Origin: Nomia melanderi
Taxonomy: Eukaryota > Arthropoda > Insecta > Hymenoptera > Halictidae
NCBI RefSeq assembly: GCF_051020985.1
Contig: NW_027475138.1
Location: 62,001-126,000 of the forward strand
Direction: 5' to 3'
Length of the DNA stretch: 64,000 nt
Shown: positions 12,601 to 25,212 of the stretch, piece after piece
Layout: the number at the start of each line of letters is the position of its first letter
Numbering within the stretch: the first letter of the stretch is position 1
Notes under the pieces: model-generated
Seen by the model: the letters and a program-made list of their open reading frames with translations, nothing else
Told to the model about the DNA's origin: nothing
The model's database searches: none
Position numbers and translations under genes: made by a program

Positions 12601-15600
12601 CGGACACTCAGGGTCAGGGGAAAATCCAATATATATCTGGTGATATCTCGGGTGCTATTAGAGATAGCGCAATAAACCAAAGTGAATTGCCTGCAGGAGT
12701 CCCTGGCGCATGAATCTGTGCAGCGGGAACGACCTCGGATCACGAGGGGCCGAGAAAACCACCGACACTTGGGGCCGGACACTCATGGTCAGGGAAAAAT
12801 CCAATATATATCAGGTGATATCTCGGGTGCTATTAGAGATAGCGCAATAAACCAAAGTGAATTATCTGCAGGAGGCCCTGGCGCATGCATCTGTGCAGCG
12901 GGAACGACCTCGGACCACCAGGGGACGAGAAAACCACCGTCTCATGGGGCCGGACACTCAGGGTCAGGGAAAAATCCAATATATATCTGGTGATATCTCG
13001 GGTGCTATTACAGATAGCGCTATAAATCAAAGTGCATTGTCTGTAGGAGGCCCTGTCGCATGAATCTGTGCAGCGGGAAGGACCTCGGACCACCAGGGGC
13101 CGAGAAAACTACAGTCTCATTTGGCCGGACACTCAGGGTCAGGGGAAAATACAATATTTATCTGGTGATATCTCGGGTGCCATTAGAGATAGCGCAATAA
13201 ACCAAAGTGAATTATCTGCAGGTGGCCCTGGCGCATGCATCTGTGCAGCGGGAACGACATCAGACCACCAGGGGCCGAGAAAATTACAGATTTTCGGTAT
13301 CCGTCACCCAAAGTCATGTAAAAATCCAGCATATATATGGAGCTTTCTCAGGTGCTATTACAGATAGCGCAATAAATCAAAGTGCATTGTCTGTAGGAGG
13401 CCCTGGCGCATGAATCTGTGTAGCGGGAACGACCTCGGACCACCAGGCGCCGAGAAAACTACAGTCTCATGGGGCCGGTCACTCAGGGTCGGGGAAAAAT
13501 CCATTATATATCTGGTGATATCTCGGGTGCTATTAGATATAGCGCAATAAATCAAAGTGCATTTTCTGCGGGAGGCCCTGTCGCATGAATCTGTGCAGCA
13601 CGAACGACGTCGGACCACCAGGGGCCGAGAAAACCACCGTCTCATGGGGCCGGACACTCAGGGTCGGGGAAAAATCCAATATATATCTGGTGATATCTCG
13701 GATGCTATTAGAGATAGCGCAATAAACCAAAGCGAATTGTCTGCAGGAGGCCCTGGCGCATGAATCTGTGCAGCGGGAACGACCTCGGATCACGAGGGGC
13801 CGAGAAAACCACCGACACTTGGGGCCGGACACTCATGGTCAGGGAAAAATCCAATATATATCAGGTGATATCTCGGCTGCTATTACAGATAGCCCAATAA
13901 ATCAAAGTGCATTGTCTGTAGGAGGCCCTGGCGCATGAATCTGTGCAGCGGGACGACCTCGGACCACCAGGGGCCGAGAAAACCACCGTCTCATGGGGCC
14001 GTACACTCTGGGTCAGGGAAAAATCCAATATATATCTGGTGATATCTCGGGTGCTATTACATATAGCGCAATAATTCAAAGTGCATTGTCTGTAGGAGGC
14101 CCTGGCGCATGAATCTGGACAGCGTGAACGACCTCGGACAACCGGGGGCCGAGAAAACCACCGTCTCATGGGGCCGGACAGTCAGGGTCGGGGAAAAATC
14201 CAATATATATCTGGTGATATCTCGGGTGCTATTAGATATAGCGCAATAAATCAAAGTGCATTTTCTGCGGGTGGCCCTGTCGCATGAATCTGTGCAGCAC
14301 GAACGACGTCGGACCACCAGGGGCCGAGAAAACCACCGTCTCATGGGGCCGGACACTCAGGGTCGGGGAAAAATCCAATATATATCTGGTGATATCTCGG
14401 ATGCTATTAGAGATAGCGCAATAAACCAAAGCGAATTGTCTGCAGGAGGCCCTGGCGCATGAATCTGTGCAGCGGGAACGACCTCGGATCACGAGGGGCC
14501 GAGAAAACCACCGACACTTGGGGCCGGACACTCATGGTCAGGGAAAAATCCAATATATATCAGGTGATATCTCGGGTGCTATTACAGATAGCCCAATAAA
14601 TCAAAGTGCATTGTCTGTAGGAGGCCCTGGCGCATGAATCTGTGCAGCGGAACGACCTCGGACCACCAGGGGCCGAGAAAACCACCGTCTCATGGGGCCG
14701 TACACTCTGGGTCAGGGAAAAATCCAATATATATCTGGTGATATCTCGGGTGCTATTACATATAGCGCAATAATTCAAAGTGCATTGTCTGTAGGAGGCC
14801 CTGGCGCATGAATCTGGACAGCGGGAACGACCTCGGACAACCAGGGGCCGAGAAAACCACCGTCTCATGGGGCCGGACGGTCAGGGTCGGGGAAAAATCC
14901 AATATATATCTGGTGATATCTCGGGTGCTATTATAGATAGCGCGATAAATCAAAGTGCATTGTGTGCAGGAAGCCCTGGCGCATGAATCTGTGCAGCGGG
15001 AACGACCTCGGACCACCAGGAGCCGAGAAAACCACCGACACATGGGGCCGGACACTCATGGTCAGGGAAAAATCCAATATATATCAGGTGATATCTCGGG
15101 TGCTATTAGAGATAGCGCAATAAACCAAAGTGAATTATCTGCAGGAGGCCCTGGCGCATGCATCTGTGCAGCGGGAACGACCTCGGACCACCAGGGGACG
15201 AGAAAACCAGCGTCTCATGGGGCCGGACACTCAGGGTCAGGGAAAAATCCAATATATATCTGGTGATATCTCGGGTGCTATTACAGATAGCGCTATAAAT
15301 CAAAGTGCATTGTCTGTAGGAGGCCCTGTCGCATGAATCTGTGCAGCGGGAAGGACCTCGGACCACCAGGGGCCGAGAAAACTACAGTCTCATTTGGCCG
15401 GACACTCAGGGTCAGGGGAAAATACAATATTTATCTGGTGATATCTCGGGTGCCATTAGAGATAGCGCAATAAACCAAAGTGAATTATCTGCAGGTAGCC
15501 CTGGCGCATGCATCTGTGCAGCGGGAACGACATCAGACCACCAGGGGCCGAGAAAATTACAGATTTTCGGTATCCGTCACCCAAAGTCATGTAAAAATCC

Positions 15601-15612
15601 AGCATATATATG
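9081..15612 (+). repeat. Type B diverged monomers, cluster 2 (6 copies)
   Basis: Patch starts are at 9,081, 9,430, 9,955, 11,704, 13,279 and 15,552. Several carry a second linked change downstream, ATATATGGTGCTTTCTCGGG or ATATATGGAGCTTTCTCAGG, in place of ATATCTGGTGATATCTCGGG. That removes the AT-rich dyad and the EcoRV site. The copies at 9,955, 13,279 and 15,552 belong to one repeated block (offsets 3,324 and 2,273). Confidence 0.85.
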
Positions 15613-16760
15613 GAGCTTTCTCAGGTGCTATTACAGATAGCGCAATAAATCAAAGTGCCTTGTCTGTAGGAGGCCCTGGCGCATGAATCTGTGCAGCGGG
15701 AACGACCTGGGACCACCAGGCGCCGAGAAAACTACAGTCTCATGGGGCCGGTCACTCAGGGTCGGGGAAAAATCCAATATATATCTGGTGATATCTCGGG
15801 TGCTATTAGATATAGCGCAATAAATCAAAGTGCATTTTCTGCGGGAGGCCCTGTCGCATGAATCTGTGCAGCACGAACGACGTCGGACCACCAGGGGCCG
15901 AGAAAACCACCGTCTCATGGGGCCGGACACTCAGGGTCGGGGAAAAATCCAATATATATCTGCTGATATCTCGGATGCTATTAGAGATAGCGCAATAAAC
16001 CAAAGCGAATTGTCTGCAGGAGGCCCTGGCGCATGAATCTGTGCAGCGGGAACGACCTCGGATCACGAGGGGCCGCGAAAACCACCGACACTTGGGGCCG
16101 GACACTCATGGTCAGGGAAAAATCCAATATATATCAGGTGATATCTCGGGTGCTATTACAGATAGCCCAATAAATCAAAGTGCATTGTCTGTAGGAGGCC
16201 CTGGCGCATGAATCTGTGCAGCGGAACGACCTCGGACCACCAGGGGCCTAGAAAACCACCGTCTCTTGGGGCCGGACTGTCAGGGTCAGGGAAAACTCCA
16301 TTATATATCTGGTGATATCTCGGGTGCTATTAGAGATAGCGCAATAAATCAAAGTGCATTTTCTGCGGGTGGCCCTGGCGCATGAATCTGTGCAGCGGGA
16401 ACGACCTCGGACCACCAGGGGCCGAGAAAACCACCGACACATGGGGCCGGACACTCATGGTCAGGGTCAAATCCAATATATATCAGGTGATATCTCGGGT
16501 GCTATTAGAGATAGCTCAATAAATCAAAGTGCATTGTCTGTAGGAGGCCCTGTCGCATGAATCTGTGCAGCGGGAAGGACCTCGGACCACCAGGGGCCGA
16601 GAAAACTACAGTCTCATGGGGCCGGACACTCAGGGTCAGGGGAAAATCCAATATATATCTGGTGATATCTCGGGTGCTATTAGAGATAGCGCAATAAACC
16701 AAAGTGAATTATCTGCAGGAGGCCATGGCGCATGAATCTGTGCAGCGGGAACGACCTCGG
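9680..16760 (+). repeat. Region I-b: overlapping multi-monomer duplications
   Basis: A block near 9,700-10,900 recurs near 13,000-14,200 (offset 3,324, 19 units less 1). Positions about 12,830-13,990 recur near 15,100-16,260 (offset 2,273, 13 units less 2). Positions about 13,533-14,231 recur immediately at 14,232-14,930 (offset 699, 4 units less 1). Positions about 12,220-12,780 recur near 16,240-16,800 (offset 4,022, 23 units less 3). Private markers such as CTCTTGGGGCC, CATTTGGCCGG and GCAATAATTC support each match. Confidence 0.8.
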
Positions 16761-16839
16761 ACCACCAGGGGCCGAGACAACCACCGTCTCATGGGGCCGG
16801 ACACTCAGGGTCGGGGAAAAATCCAATATATATCTGGTG

Positions 16840-18255
16840 ATATCTCGGATGCTATTAGAGATAGCGCAATAAATCAAAGTGCATTGTCTGTATGAGGACC
16901 TGGCACATGAATCTGTGCAGCAGGAACGACCTCGGACCACCAGGGGCCGAGAAAATTAAAGATATTAGGAATCCGTCACCCAAGGTCATGTAAACATCCA
17001 GCATATATCTGGTGATATCTCGGGTGCTATTACAGATAGCGCAATAAACCAAAGTGAATTGTCTGCAGGAAGCCCTGGCGCATGAATCTGTTGAGCGGGA
17101 TCGACCTCGGACCACGAGGGACCGAGAAAACCATCGACACATGGGGCCGGACTGTCCGAGTCAAGGAAAAATCCAATATATATCTGGTGATATCTCCGGT
17201 GCTATTACAGATACCGCAATAAATCAAAGTGCATTGTCTGTAGGAGGCACTGGCGAATCAACCTGTGCAGCAGGCACGACCTCGGACCACCAGGGGCCGA
17301 GAAAATTACATATATTCGTAATCCGTCACCCAAGGTCATGTAAAAATCCAGCATATATTTGGTGAGGTCTCGTATGCTATTACAGATAGCGCAATAAACC
17401 AAAGTGAATTGTCTGCAGGAAGCCCTGGCGCATGAATCTGTGCAGCGGGATCGACCTCGGACCACCAGGGGCCGAGAAAACCATCGACACATGGGGCCGG
17501 ACTGTCCGGGACGAGGAAAAATCCAATATATATCTGGTGATATCTCCGGTGCTATTACAGATAGCGCAATAAATCAAAGCGCATTGTCTGTAGGAGGCAC
17601 TGGCGAATGAATCTGTGCTGCAGGAACGACCTCGGACCACCAGGGGCCGAGAAATTTACAGATATTCGGAATCCGTCACCCAAGGCCATGTAATAATCCA
17701 GCATATATCTGGTGATATCTCGGGTGCTATTACAGATAGCGCAATAAACCAAAGTGAATTATCTGCAGGAGTCCCTGGCGCATGAATCTGTTCAGCGGTA
17801 ACGACCTCGGACCCCCAGGGGTCGAGAAAACCACCGTCTCATGGGGCCGGACTGTCAGGGTCAAGGAAAAATCCAAAATATATCTGGTGATATCTCTGGT
17901 GCTATTTGAGATAGCGCAATAAACCAAAGTGAGTTATCTGCAGGAGGCCCTGGCGCATGAATCTGTGCAGTGGGAACGACCTCGGACCACCAGGGGCCGA
18001 GAAAATTAAAGATATTCGGAATCCGTCACCCAAGGTCATGTAAAAATCCAGCATATATCTGGTGATATCTCGGGTGCTATTACAGATAGCGCAATAAACC
18101 AAATTGAATTGTCTGTAGGAAGCCCTGGCGCATGAATCTGTTCAGCGGGATCGACCTCGGACCACGAGGGACCGAGAAAACCACCGTCTCAAGGGGTCGG
18201 ACACTCAGGGTCAGGGAAAAATCCAATATATATCTGGTGATATCTCGGGTGCTAT
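16840..18255 (+). repeat. Dimeric HOR, four 350-bp units
   Basis: Type B and ordinary monomers alternate strictly. Type B patches start at 16,951, 17,301, 17,651 and 18,001, exactly 350 bp apart. The ordinary partner in the first two dimers shares GCGGGATCGACC, ACCATCGACACATGG and GACTGTCCG. The next type B patch at 18,526 is three monomers on, so the alternation ends there. This is the only regular A-B dimer array in the window. Confidence 0.85.
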
Positions 18256-18590
18256 TACAAATAGCGCATTAAATTAAAGTGCATTGTCTGTAGGAAGCCC
18301 TGGCGCATGAATCTGTGCAGCGGGAACGACCTCGGACCCCTAGGGGCCGAGAAAACCACCGTCTCATGTGGCCGGACACTCAGGGTCAGGGAAAAATCAA
18401 ATATATATCTGGTGATATCCCGGGTGCTATTACAGATAGCGCAATAAATCAAAGTGGATTCTCCGGAGGAGGCCCTTGCGCATGAATCTGTGCAGCAGGA
18501 ACGAGATCGGACCACCAGTGGCCGAGAAAATTACAGATTTTCGGTTTCCGTCACCCAATGTCATGTAAAAATCCAGCACATATCTGGTGA
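16951..18590 (+). repeat. Type B diverged monomers, cluster 3 (5 copies)
   Basis: Patch starts are at 16,951, 17,301, 17,651, 18,001 and 18,526. The first four form their own subtype with AAAGATATT or ACAGATATTC and GGAATCCGTCACCC. The last resembles the cluster 1 subtype (ACAGATTTTCGG). No type B unit is seen between 18,590 and 35,670. Confidence 0.85.
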
Positions 18591-18599
18591 TATCTCGGG

Positions 18600-19090
18600 T
18601 GGTGTCAGATGTAGCGCAATAAACCAAAGTGAATTATCTGCAGGAGGCCCTGGCGCATACATGTGTGCAGCGGGAACGACCTCGGACCACCAGGGTCCGA
18701 GAAAACCACCGTCCGGTGGGGCCGCACACTCAGGGTCATGAAAAATCCAGGATGTATCTGATGATATCTCGGGTGCTATTAGAGATAGCGCGATATATCA
18801 AAGTGCATTGTCTGCAGGAGGCCCTGGCGCATGAATCTGTGCAGCGGGAACGACCTCGGACGACCAGGGGCCGAGAAAACCACCGACACATGGGGCCGGG
18901 CACTCAGGCACAAGGGAAAATCCAATATATATCTACTGATATCTCGGGTGCTATTACAGACAGCGCAATGAATCAGAGTGCATTGTCTGTAGGAGGCCCT
19001 GTCGCATGAATCTGTGCAGCGGGATCAACCTCGGACCACCAGGGGCCGAGAAACTCACCGTCTCATGGGGCCGGACTGTCAGGGTCAGGG
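18600..19090 (+). repeat. Transition stretch between variant regions
   Basis: Irregular monomers include GGGTGGTGTCAGATGTAGC near 18,600, CACCGTCCGGTGGGGCC near 18,712 and a unit with AGGATGTATCTGATGATATC near 18,750. Downstream, the dominant variant set changes to ACCGACACATGG and AATCACCGTCTCATGG units. I see nothing other than satellite. Confidence 0.7.
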
Positions 19091-20259
19091 AAAAATCCAA
19101 TATATATCTGGTGATATCTCGGGTGCTCTTACAGAGAGCGCACTAAACCAAAGTGAATTATCTGTAGGAGGCCCTGGCGCATGAATCTGTGCAGCGGGAA
19201 CGACCTCGGACCACCAGGGGCCGAGATAACCACCGACACCTGGGGCCGGGCACTCAGGGTCAGGGAAAAATCCAATATATATCTGGTGATTTCTCGGGTG
19301 CTATTAGAGATAGCGCACTAAACCAAAGTGAATTATCTGCAGGGGGCCCTGGCGCATGAATCTGAGCAGCGGGAACGACCTCGGACCACCAGGGGCCGAG
19401 AAAACCACCGACACATGGAGCCGGACACCCAAGGTCATGTAAAAATCCAATATATATCTGGTGATATCTCGGGTGCTCTTACAGAGAGCGCACTAAACCA
19501 AAGTGAATTATCTGTAGGAGGCCCTGGCGCATGAATCTGTGCAGCGGGAACGACCTCGGACCACCAGGGGCCGAGATAACCACCGACACATGGGGCCGGG
19601 CACTCAGGGTCAGGGAAAAATCCAATATATATCTGGTGATATCTCGGGTGCTATTACAGATAGCGCAATGAATCAAAGTGCATTGTCTGTAGGTGGCGCT
19701 GGCGCATGAATCAGTGCAGCGGGAACGACCTCGGACCGCCAGGGGCCGAGAAAACCACAGTCTCATGGGGCCGGACACTCAGGGTCATGGGAAGATCCAA
19801 TATATATCTGGTGATATCTCGGGTGCTATTACAGATAGCGGAATAAACCAAAGTGACTTATCTGCATGAGGCTCTGGCGCATGAATCTGTGCAGCGGGAT
19901 CGACCTCGGACCACCAGGGGCCGAGAAAACCACCATCACATGGGGCCGGTCAATTAGTGTCAGGGAAAAATCCAATATATATCTGGTGATATCTCGGGTG
20001 CTATTACAGATAGCGCAATAAATCAAAGTGCATTGTCTGTAGGAGGCCCTGGCGCATGAATCTGTGCAGCTGGATCGACCTCGGACCACCAGGGGCCGAG
20101 AAAATCACCGTCTCATGGGGCCGGACTGTCAGGGCCAGGGAAAAATCCAATATATATCTGGTGATATCTCGGGTGCTATTAGAAATAGCGCAAGAAATCA
20201 AAGTGAATTATCTGCAGGAGGCCCTGGCGCATGAATCTGTGCAGCGGGAACGACCTCGG
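19090..20259 (+). repeat. 1.17-kb block, copy 1
   Basis: This block matches 20,839-22,008 at a constant offset of 1,749 bp (10 monomers less 1). Shared markers are GCTCTTACAGAGAGCGCAC, GAGATAACCACCGACAC, GGTGATTTCTCGGG, CTGTAGGTGGCGCTGG, CATGGGAAGATCC and CTGCATGAGGCTCTGG. The next homologous segment, about 20,300-20,700, matches 22,230-22,630 at 1,924 bp, so one extra monomer separates the pairs. Confidence 0.85.
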
Positions 20260-20838
20260 GCCACCAGAGGCCGAGAAAATCACCGTCTAATGGGGTCGGA
20301 CACTCAGGGTCAGGGGAAAATCCAATATATATCTGGTGATATCTCTGGGGCTATTAGAGATAGCGCAATAAACCAAAGTGAATTATCTGCAGGCGGCCCT
20401 GGCGCATGAATCTGTGCAGCGGGACGACCTCGGACCACCAGTGGCCGAGAAAACCACCGTCTCATGGGGTCGGACACTCAGGGTCACGGGAAAATCCAAT
20501 ATATATCTGGTGATATCTCGGGTGCTATTAGAGACAGCACAATAAATCAAAGTGCATTGTCTGTAGGTGGCCCTGGCGCATGAATCTGTGCAGCGGGATC
20601 GACCTCGGACCACCAGGGGCCGAGAAAATCACCGTCTCATGGGGCCGGACTGTCAGGGCGAGGGAAAAATCCAATATATATCTGGTGATATCTCGGGTGC
20701 TATTAGAAATAGCGCAATAAATCAAAGTGAATTATCTGCTGGGGGCCCTGGCGCATGAATCTGTGCAGCGGGAACGACCTCGGACCACCAGGGGCCGAGA
20801 AAACCGCCGACACATGGAGCCGGACACCCAAGGTCATG

Positions 20839-22008
20839 TAAAAATCCAATATATATCTGGTGATATCTCGGGTGCTCTTACAGAGAGCGCACTAAACCAA
20901 AGTGAATTATCTGTAGGAGGACCTGGCGCATGAATCTGTGCAGCGGGAACGACCTCGGACCACCAGGGGCCGAGATAACCACCGACACATGGGGCCGGGC
21001 ACCCAGGGTCAGGGAAAAATCCAATATATATCTGGTGATTTCTCGGGTGCTATTAGAGATAGCGCACTAAACCAAAGTGAATTATCTGCAGGGGGCCCTG
21101 GCGCATGAATCTGAGCAGCGTGAACGACCTCGGACCACCAGGGGCCGAGAAAACCACCGACACATGGAGCCGGACACCCAAGGTCATGTAAAAATCCAAT
21201 ATATATCTGGTGATATCTCGGGTGCTCTTACAGAGAGCGCACTAAACCAAAGTGAATTATCTGTAGGAGGCCCTGGCGCATGAATCTGTGCAGCGGGAAC
21301 GACCTCGGACCACCAGGGGCCGAGATAACCACCGACACATGGGGCCGGGCACTCAGTGTCAGGGAAAAATCCAATATAGATCTGGTGATATCTCGGGTGC
21401 TATTACAGATAGCGCAATGAATCAAAGTGCATTGTCTGTAGGTGGCGCTGGCGCATGAATCAGTGCAGCGGGAACGACCTCGGACCGCCAGGGGCCGAGA
21501 AAACCACAGTCTCATGGGGCCGGACACTCAGGGTCATGGGAAGATCCAATATATATCTGGTGATATCTCGGGTGCTATTACAGATAGCGGAATAAACCAA
21601 AGTGACTTATCTGCATGAGGCTCTGGCGCATGAATCTGTGCAGCGGGAACGACCTCGGACCACCAGGGGCCGAGAAAACCATCATCACATGGGGCCGGTC
21701 AATCAGTGTCAGGGAATAATCCAATATATATCTGGTGATATCTCGGGTGCTATTACAGATAGCGCAATAAATCAAAGTGCATTGTCTGTAGGAGGCCCTG
21801 GCGCATGAATCTGTGCAGCTGGATCGACCTCGGACCACCAGGGGCCGAGAAAATCACCGTCTCATGGGGCCGGACTGTCAGGGCCAGGGAAAAATCCAAT
21901 ATATATCTGGTGATATCTCGGGTGCTATTAGAAATAGCGCAAGAAATCAAAGTGAATTATCTGCAGGGGGCCCTGGCGCATGAATCTGTGCAGCGGGAAC
22001 GACCTCGG
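20839..22008 (+). repeat. 1.17-kb block, copy 2
   Basis: This is the second copy of the block described at 19,090. Differences are few, for example GGACCTGG against GGCCCTGG near 20,920 and ATATAGATCTGG near 21,375. The match ends where 20,260 continues with AATCACCGTCTAATGG and 22,009 with CCACCAGGGGCC. Confidence 0.85.
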
Positions 22009-22239
22009 GCCACCAGGGGCCGAGAAAACCACCGACAAATGGGGCCGGACTGTCAGGGTCAGGGAAAAATCCAATATATATCTGGTGATATCTCGGGTGC
22101 TATTACAGATAGCGCAATAAATCATAGTGCATTGCCTGTAGGAGGCCCTGGCACATGAATCTGTGCAGCGGGATCGCCCTCGGACCACCAGAGGCCGAGA
22201 AAATCACCGTCTAATGGGGTCGGACACTCAGGGTCAGGG

Positions 22240-25212
22240 GAAAATCCAATATATATCTGGTGATATCTCGGGTGCTATTAGAGATAGCGGAATCAACCAA
22301 AGTGAATTATCTGCAGGAGGCCCTGGCGCATGAATCTGTGCAGCGGGACGACCTCGGACCACCAGTGGCCGAGAAAACCACCGTCTCATGGGGTCGGACA
22401 CTCAGGGTCACTGGAAAATCCAATATATATCTGGTGATATCTCGGGTGCTATTAGAGGCAGCACAATAAATCAAAGTGCATTGTCTGTAGGAGGCCCTGG
22501 CGCATGAATCTGTGCAGCGGGATCGACCTCGGACCACCAGGGGCCGAGAAAATCACCGTCTCATGGGGCCGGACTGTCAGGGCCAGGGAAAAATCCAATA
22601 TATATCTGGTGATATCTCGGGTGCTATTAGAAATAGCGCAATAAATCAAAGTGAATTATCTGCAGGGGGCCCTGGCGCATGAATCTGTGCAGCGGGAACG
22701 ACCTCGGACCACCAGGGGCCGAGAAAACCACCGACACATGGGGCCGGGCACTCAGGGTCAGGGAAAAATCCAATATATATCTGGTGATATCTCGGGTGCT
22801 ATTACAGATAGCGCAATAAATCATAGTGCATTGTCTGTAGGAGGCCCTGGCGCATGAATCTGTGCACCGGGATCGCCCTCGGACCACCAGGGGCCGAGAA
22901 AACCACCGACACATGGGTCCGGACACTCAGGGTCGGGGAAAAATTCAATATATATCTGGTGATATCTCGGGTGCTCTTACAGACAGCGCACTAAACCAAA
23001 GTGAATTATCTGCGGGGAGCCCTGGCGCATGAATCTGTGCAGCGGGAGCGACCTCGGACCACCAGGGGCCGAGAAAACCACCGTCTCATGGGGCCGGACA
23101 CTCAGGGTCGGGGAAAAATCCAATATATATCTGGTGATATCTCGCTTGCTATTACAGATAGCGCAATAAATCAAAGTGCATTGTCTGTAGGAGGCCCTGG
23201 CGCATGAATCTGTGCAGCGGGAACGACCTCGGACCCCCAGGGGTCGAGAAAACCACCGTCTCATGGGGCCGGACACACAGGGTCAGGGGAAAATCCAATA
23301 TATACATGGTGATATCTCGGGTGCTATTACAGATAGCGCAATAAATCAAAGTGCATTGTCTGTGGGAGGCCCTGGCGCATGAATCTGTGCAGCGAGATCG
23401 ACCTCGGACCACCAGGGGCCGAGAAAACCACCGACACATGGGGCCGGACACTCAGCGTCGGGGAAAAATCCAATATATATCTGGTGATATCTCGGGTGCT
23501 ATTAGAGATAGCGCAATAAATCAAACTGCATTGTCTGTAGGAAGCCCTGGCGCATGAATCTGTGCAGCGGGATCGACCTCGGACCACCAGGGGCCGAGAA
23601 AATCACCGTCTCATGGGGCCGGACTGTCAGGGCCAGGGGAAAATCCAATATATATCTGGTGATATCTCGGGTGCTATTACAGATAGCGCAATAAATCATA
23701 GTGCATTGTCTGTAGGAGGCCCTGGCGCATGAATCTGTGCAGCGGCATGGCCCTCGGACCACGAGGGGCCGAGAAAACCACCGACACATGGGTCCGGACA
23801 CTCAGGGTCGGGGAAAAATTCAATATATATCTGGTGATATCTCGGGTGCTCTTACAGATAGCGCACTAAACCAAAGTGAATTATCTGCGGGGGGCCCTGC
23901 CGCATGAATCTGTGCAGCGGGAGCGACCTCGGACCACCAGGGGCCGAGAAAACCACCGACACATGGGGCCGGACTGTCAGGGCCAGGGAAAAATCCAATA
24001 TATATCTGGTGATATCTCGGGTGCTATTAGAAATAGCGCAAGAAATCAAAGTGAATTATCTGCAGGAGGCCCTGGCGCATGAATCTGTGCAGCGGGAACG
24101 AGCTCGGACCACCAGTGGCCGAGAAAACCACCGTCTCATGGGGTCGGACACTCAGGGTCACGGAAAAATCCAATATATACCTGGTGATATCTCGGGAGCT
24201 ATTAGAGATAGCACAATAAATCAAAGTGCATTGTCTGTAGGAGGCCCTGGCGCATGAATCTGTGCAGCGGGATCGACCTCGGACCACCAGGGGCCGAGAA
24301 AATCACCGTCTCATGGGGCCGGACTGTCAGGGCCAGGGAAAAATCCAATATATATCTGGTGATATCTCGGGTGCTATTAGAAATAGCGCAATAAATCAAA
24401 GTGAATTATCTGCAGGGGGCCCTGGCGCATGAATCTGTGCAGCGGGAACGACCTCGGACCACCAGGGGCCGAGAAAGCCACCGACACATGGGGCCGGACT
24501 GTCAGGGTCAGGGAAAAATCCAATATATATCTGGTGATATCTCGGGTGCTATTACAGATAGCGCAATAAATCATAGGGCATTGTCTGTAGGAGGCCCTGG
24601 CGCATGAATCTGTGCAGCGGGATCGCCCTCGGACCACCAGGGGCCGAGAAAACCACCGACACATGGGTCCGGACATTCAGGGTCGGGGAAAAATTCAATA
24701 TATATCTGGTGATATCTCGGGTGCTCTTACAGATAGCGCACTAAACCAAAGTGAATTATCTGCGGGGGGCCCTGGCGCATGAATCTGTGCAGCGGGAGCG
24801 ACCTCGGACCACCAGGGGCCGAGAAAACCACCGACACATGGAGCCGGACACCCAAGGTCATGTAAAAATCCAGGATGTATCTGATGATATCTCGGGTGCT
24901 ATTAGAGATAGCGCACTAAACCAAAGTGAATTATCTGCAGGGGTCCCTGACGCATGAATCTGTGCAGCGGGAACGACCTCGGACCACCAGGGGCCGAGAT
25001 AACCACCGACACATGGGGCCGGTCAATCAGTGTCAGGGAAAAATCCAATAAATATCTGGTGATATCTCGGGTGCTATTACAGATAGCGCAATAAACCAAA
25101 GTGAATTATCTGCAGGAGGCCATGGCGCACGAATCTGTGCAGCGGGAACGGTCTCGGACCACCAGGGGCCGACAAAACCACCGTCTCATGGGGCCGGACA
25201 CTCAGGGTCGGG
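22240..25212 (+). repeat. 17-mer HOR (2,973 bp), copy 1
   Basis: This segment and the next one lie head to tail at an offset of 2,973 bp (17 monomers less 2). Private markers include GCGGAATCAACC, CAGCGGGACGACC with a one-base loss, GTCACTGGAAAATCC, TTAGAGGCAGCACAATAAATC, GTGCACCGGGATCGCC, CTCGCTTGCTATT and GCGGCATGGCCC. Near-identity holds over the first ~1.75 kb. The remainder is homologous but more mosaic, and the last monomer (AGGCCATGGCGCACG, GGTCTCGG) again matches closely. Confidence 0.85.
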
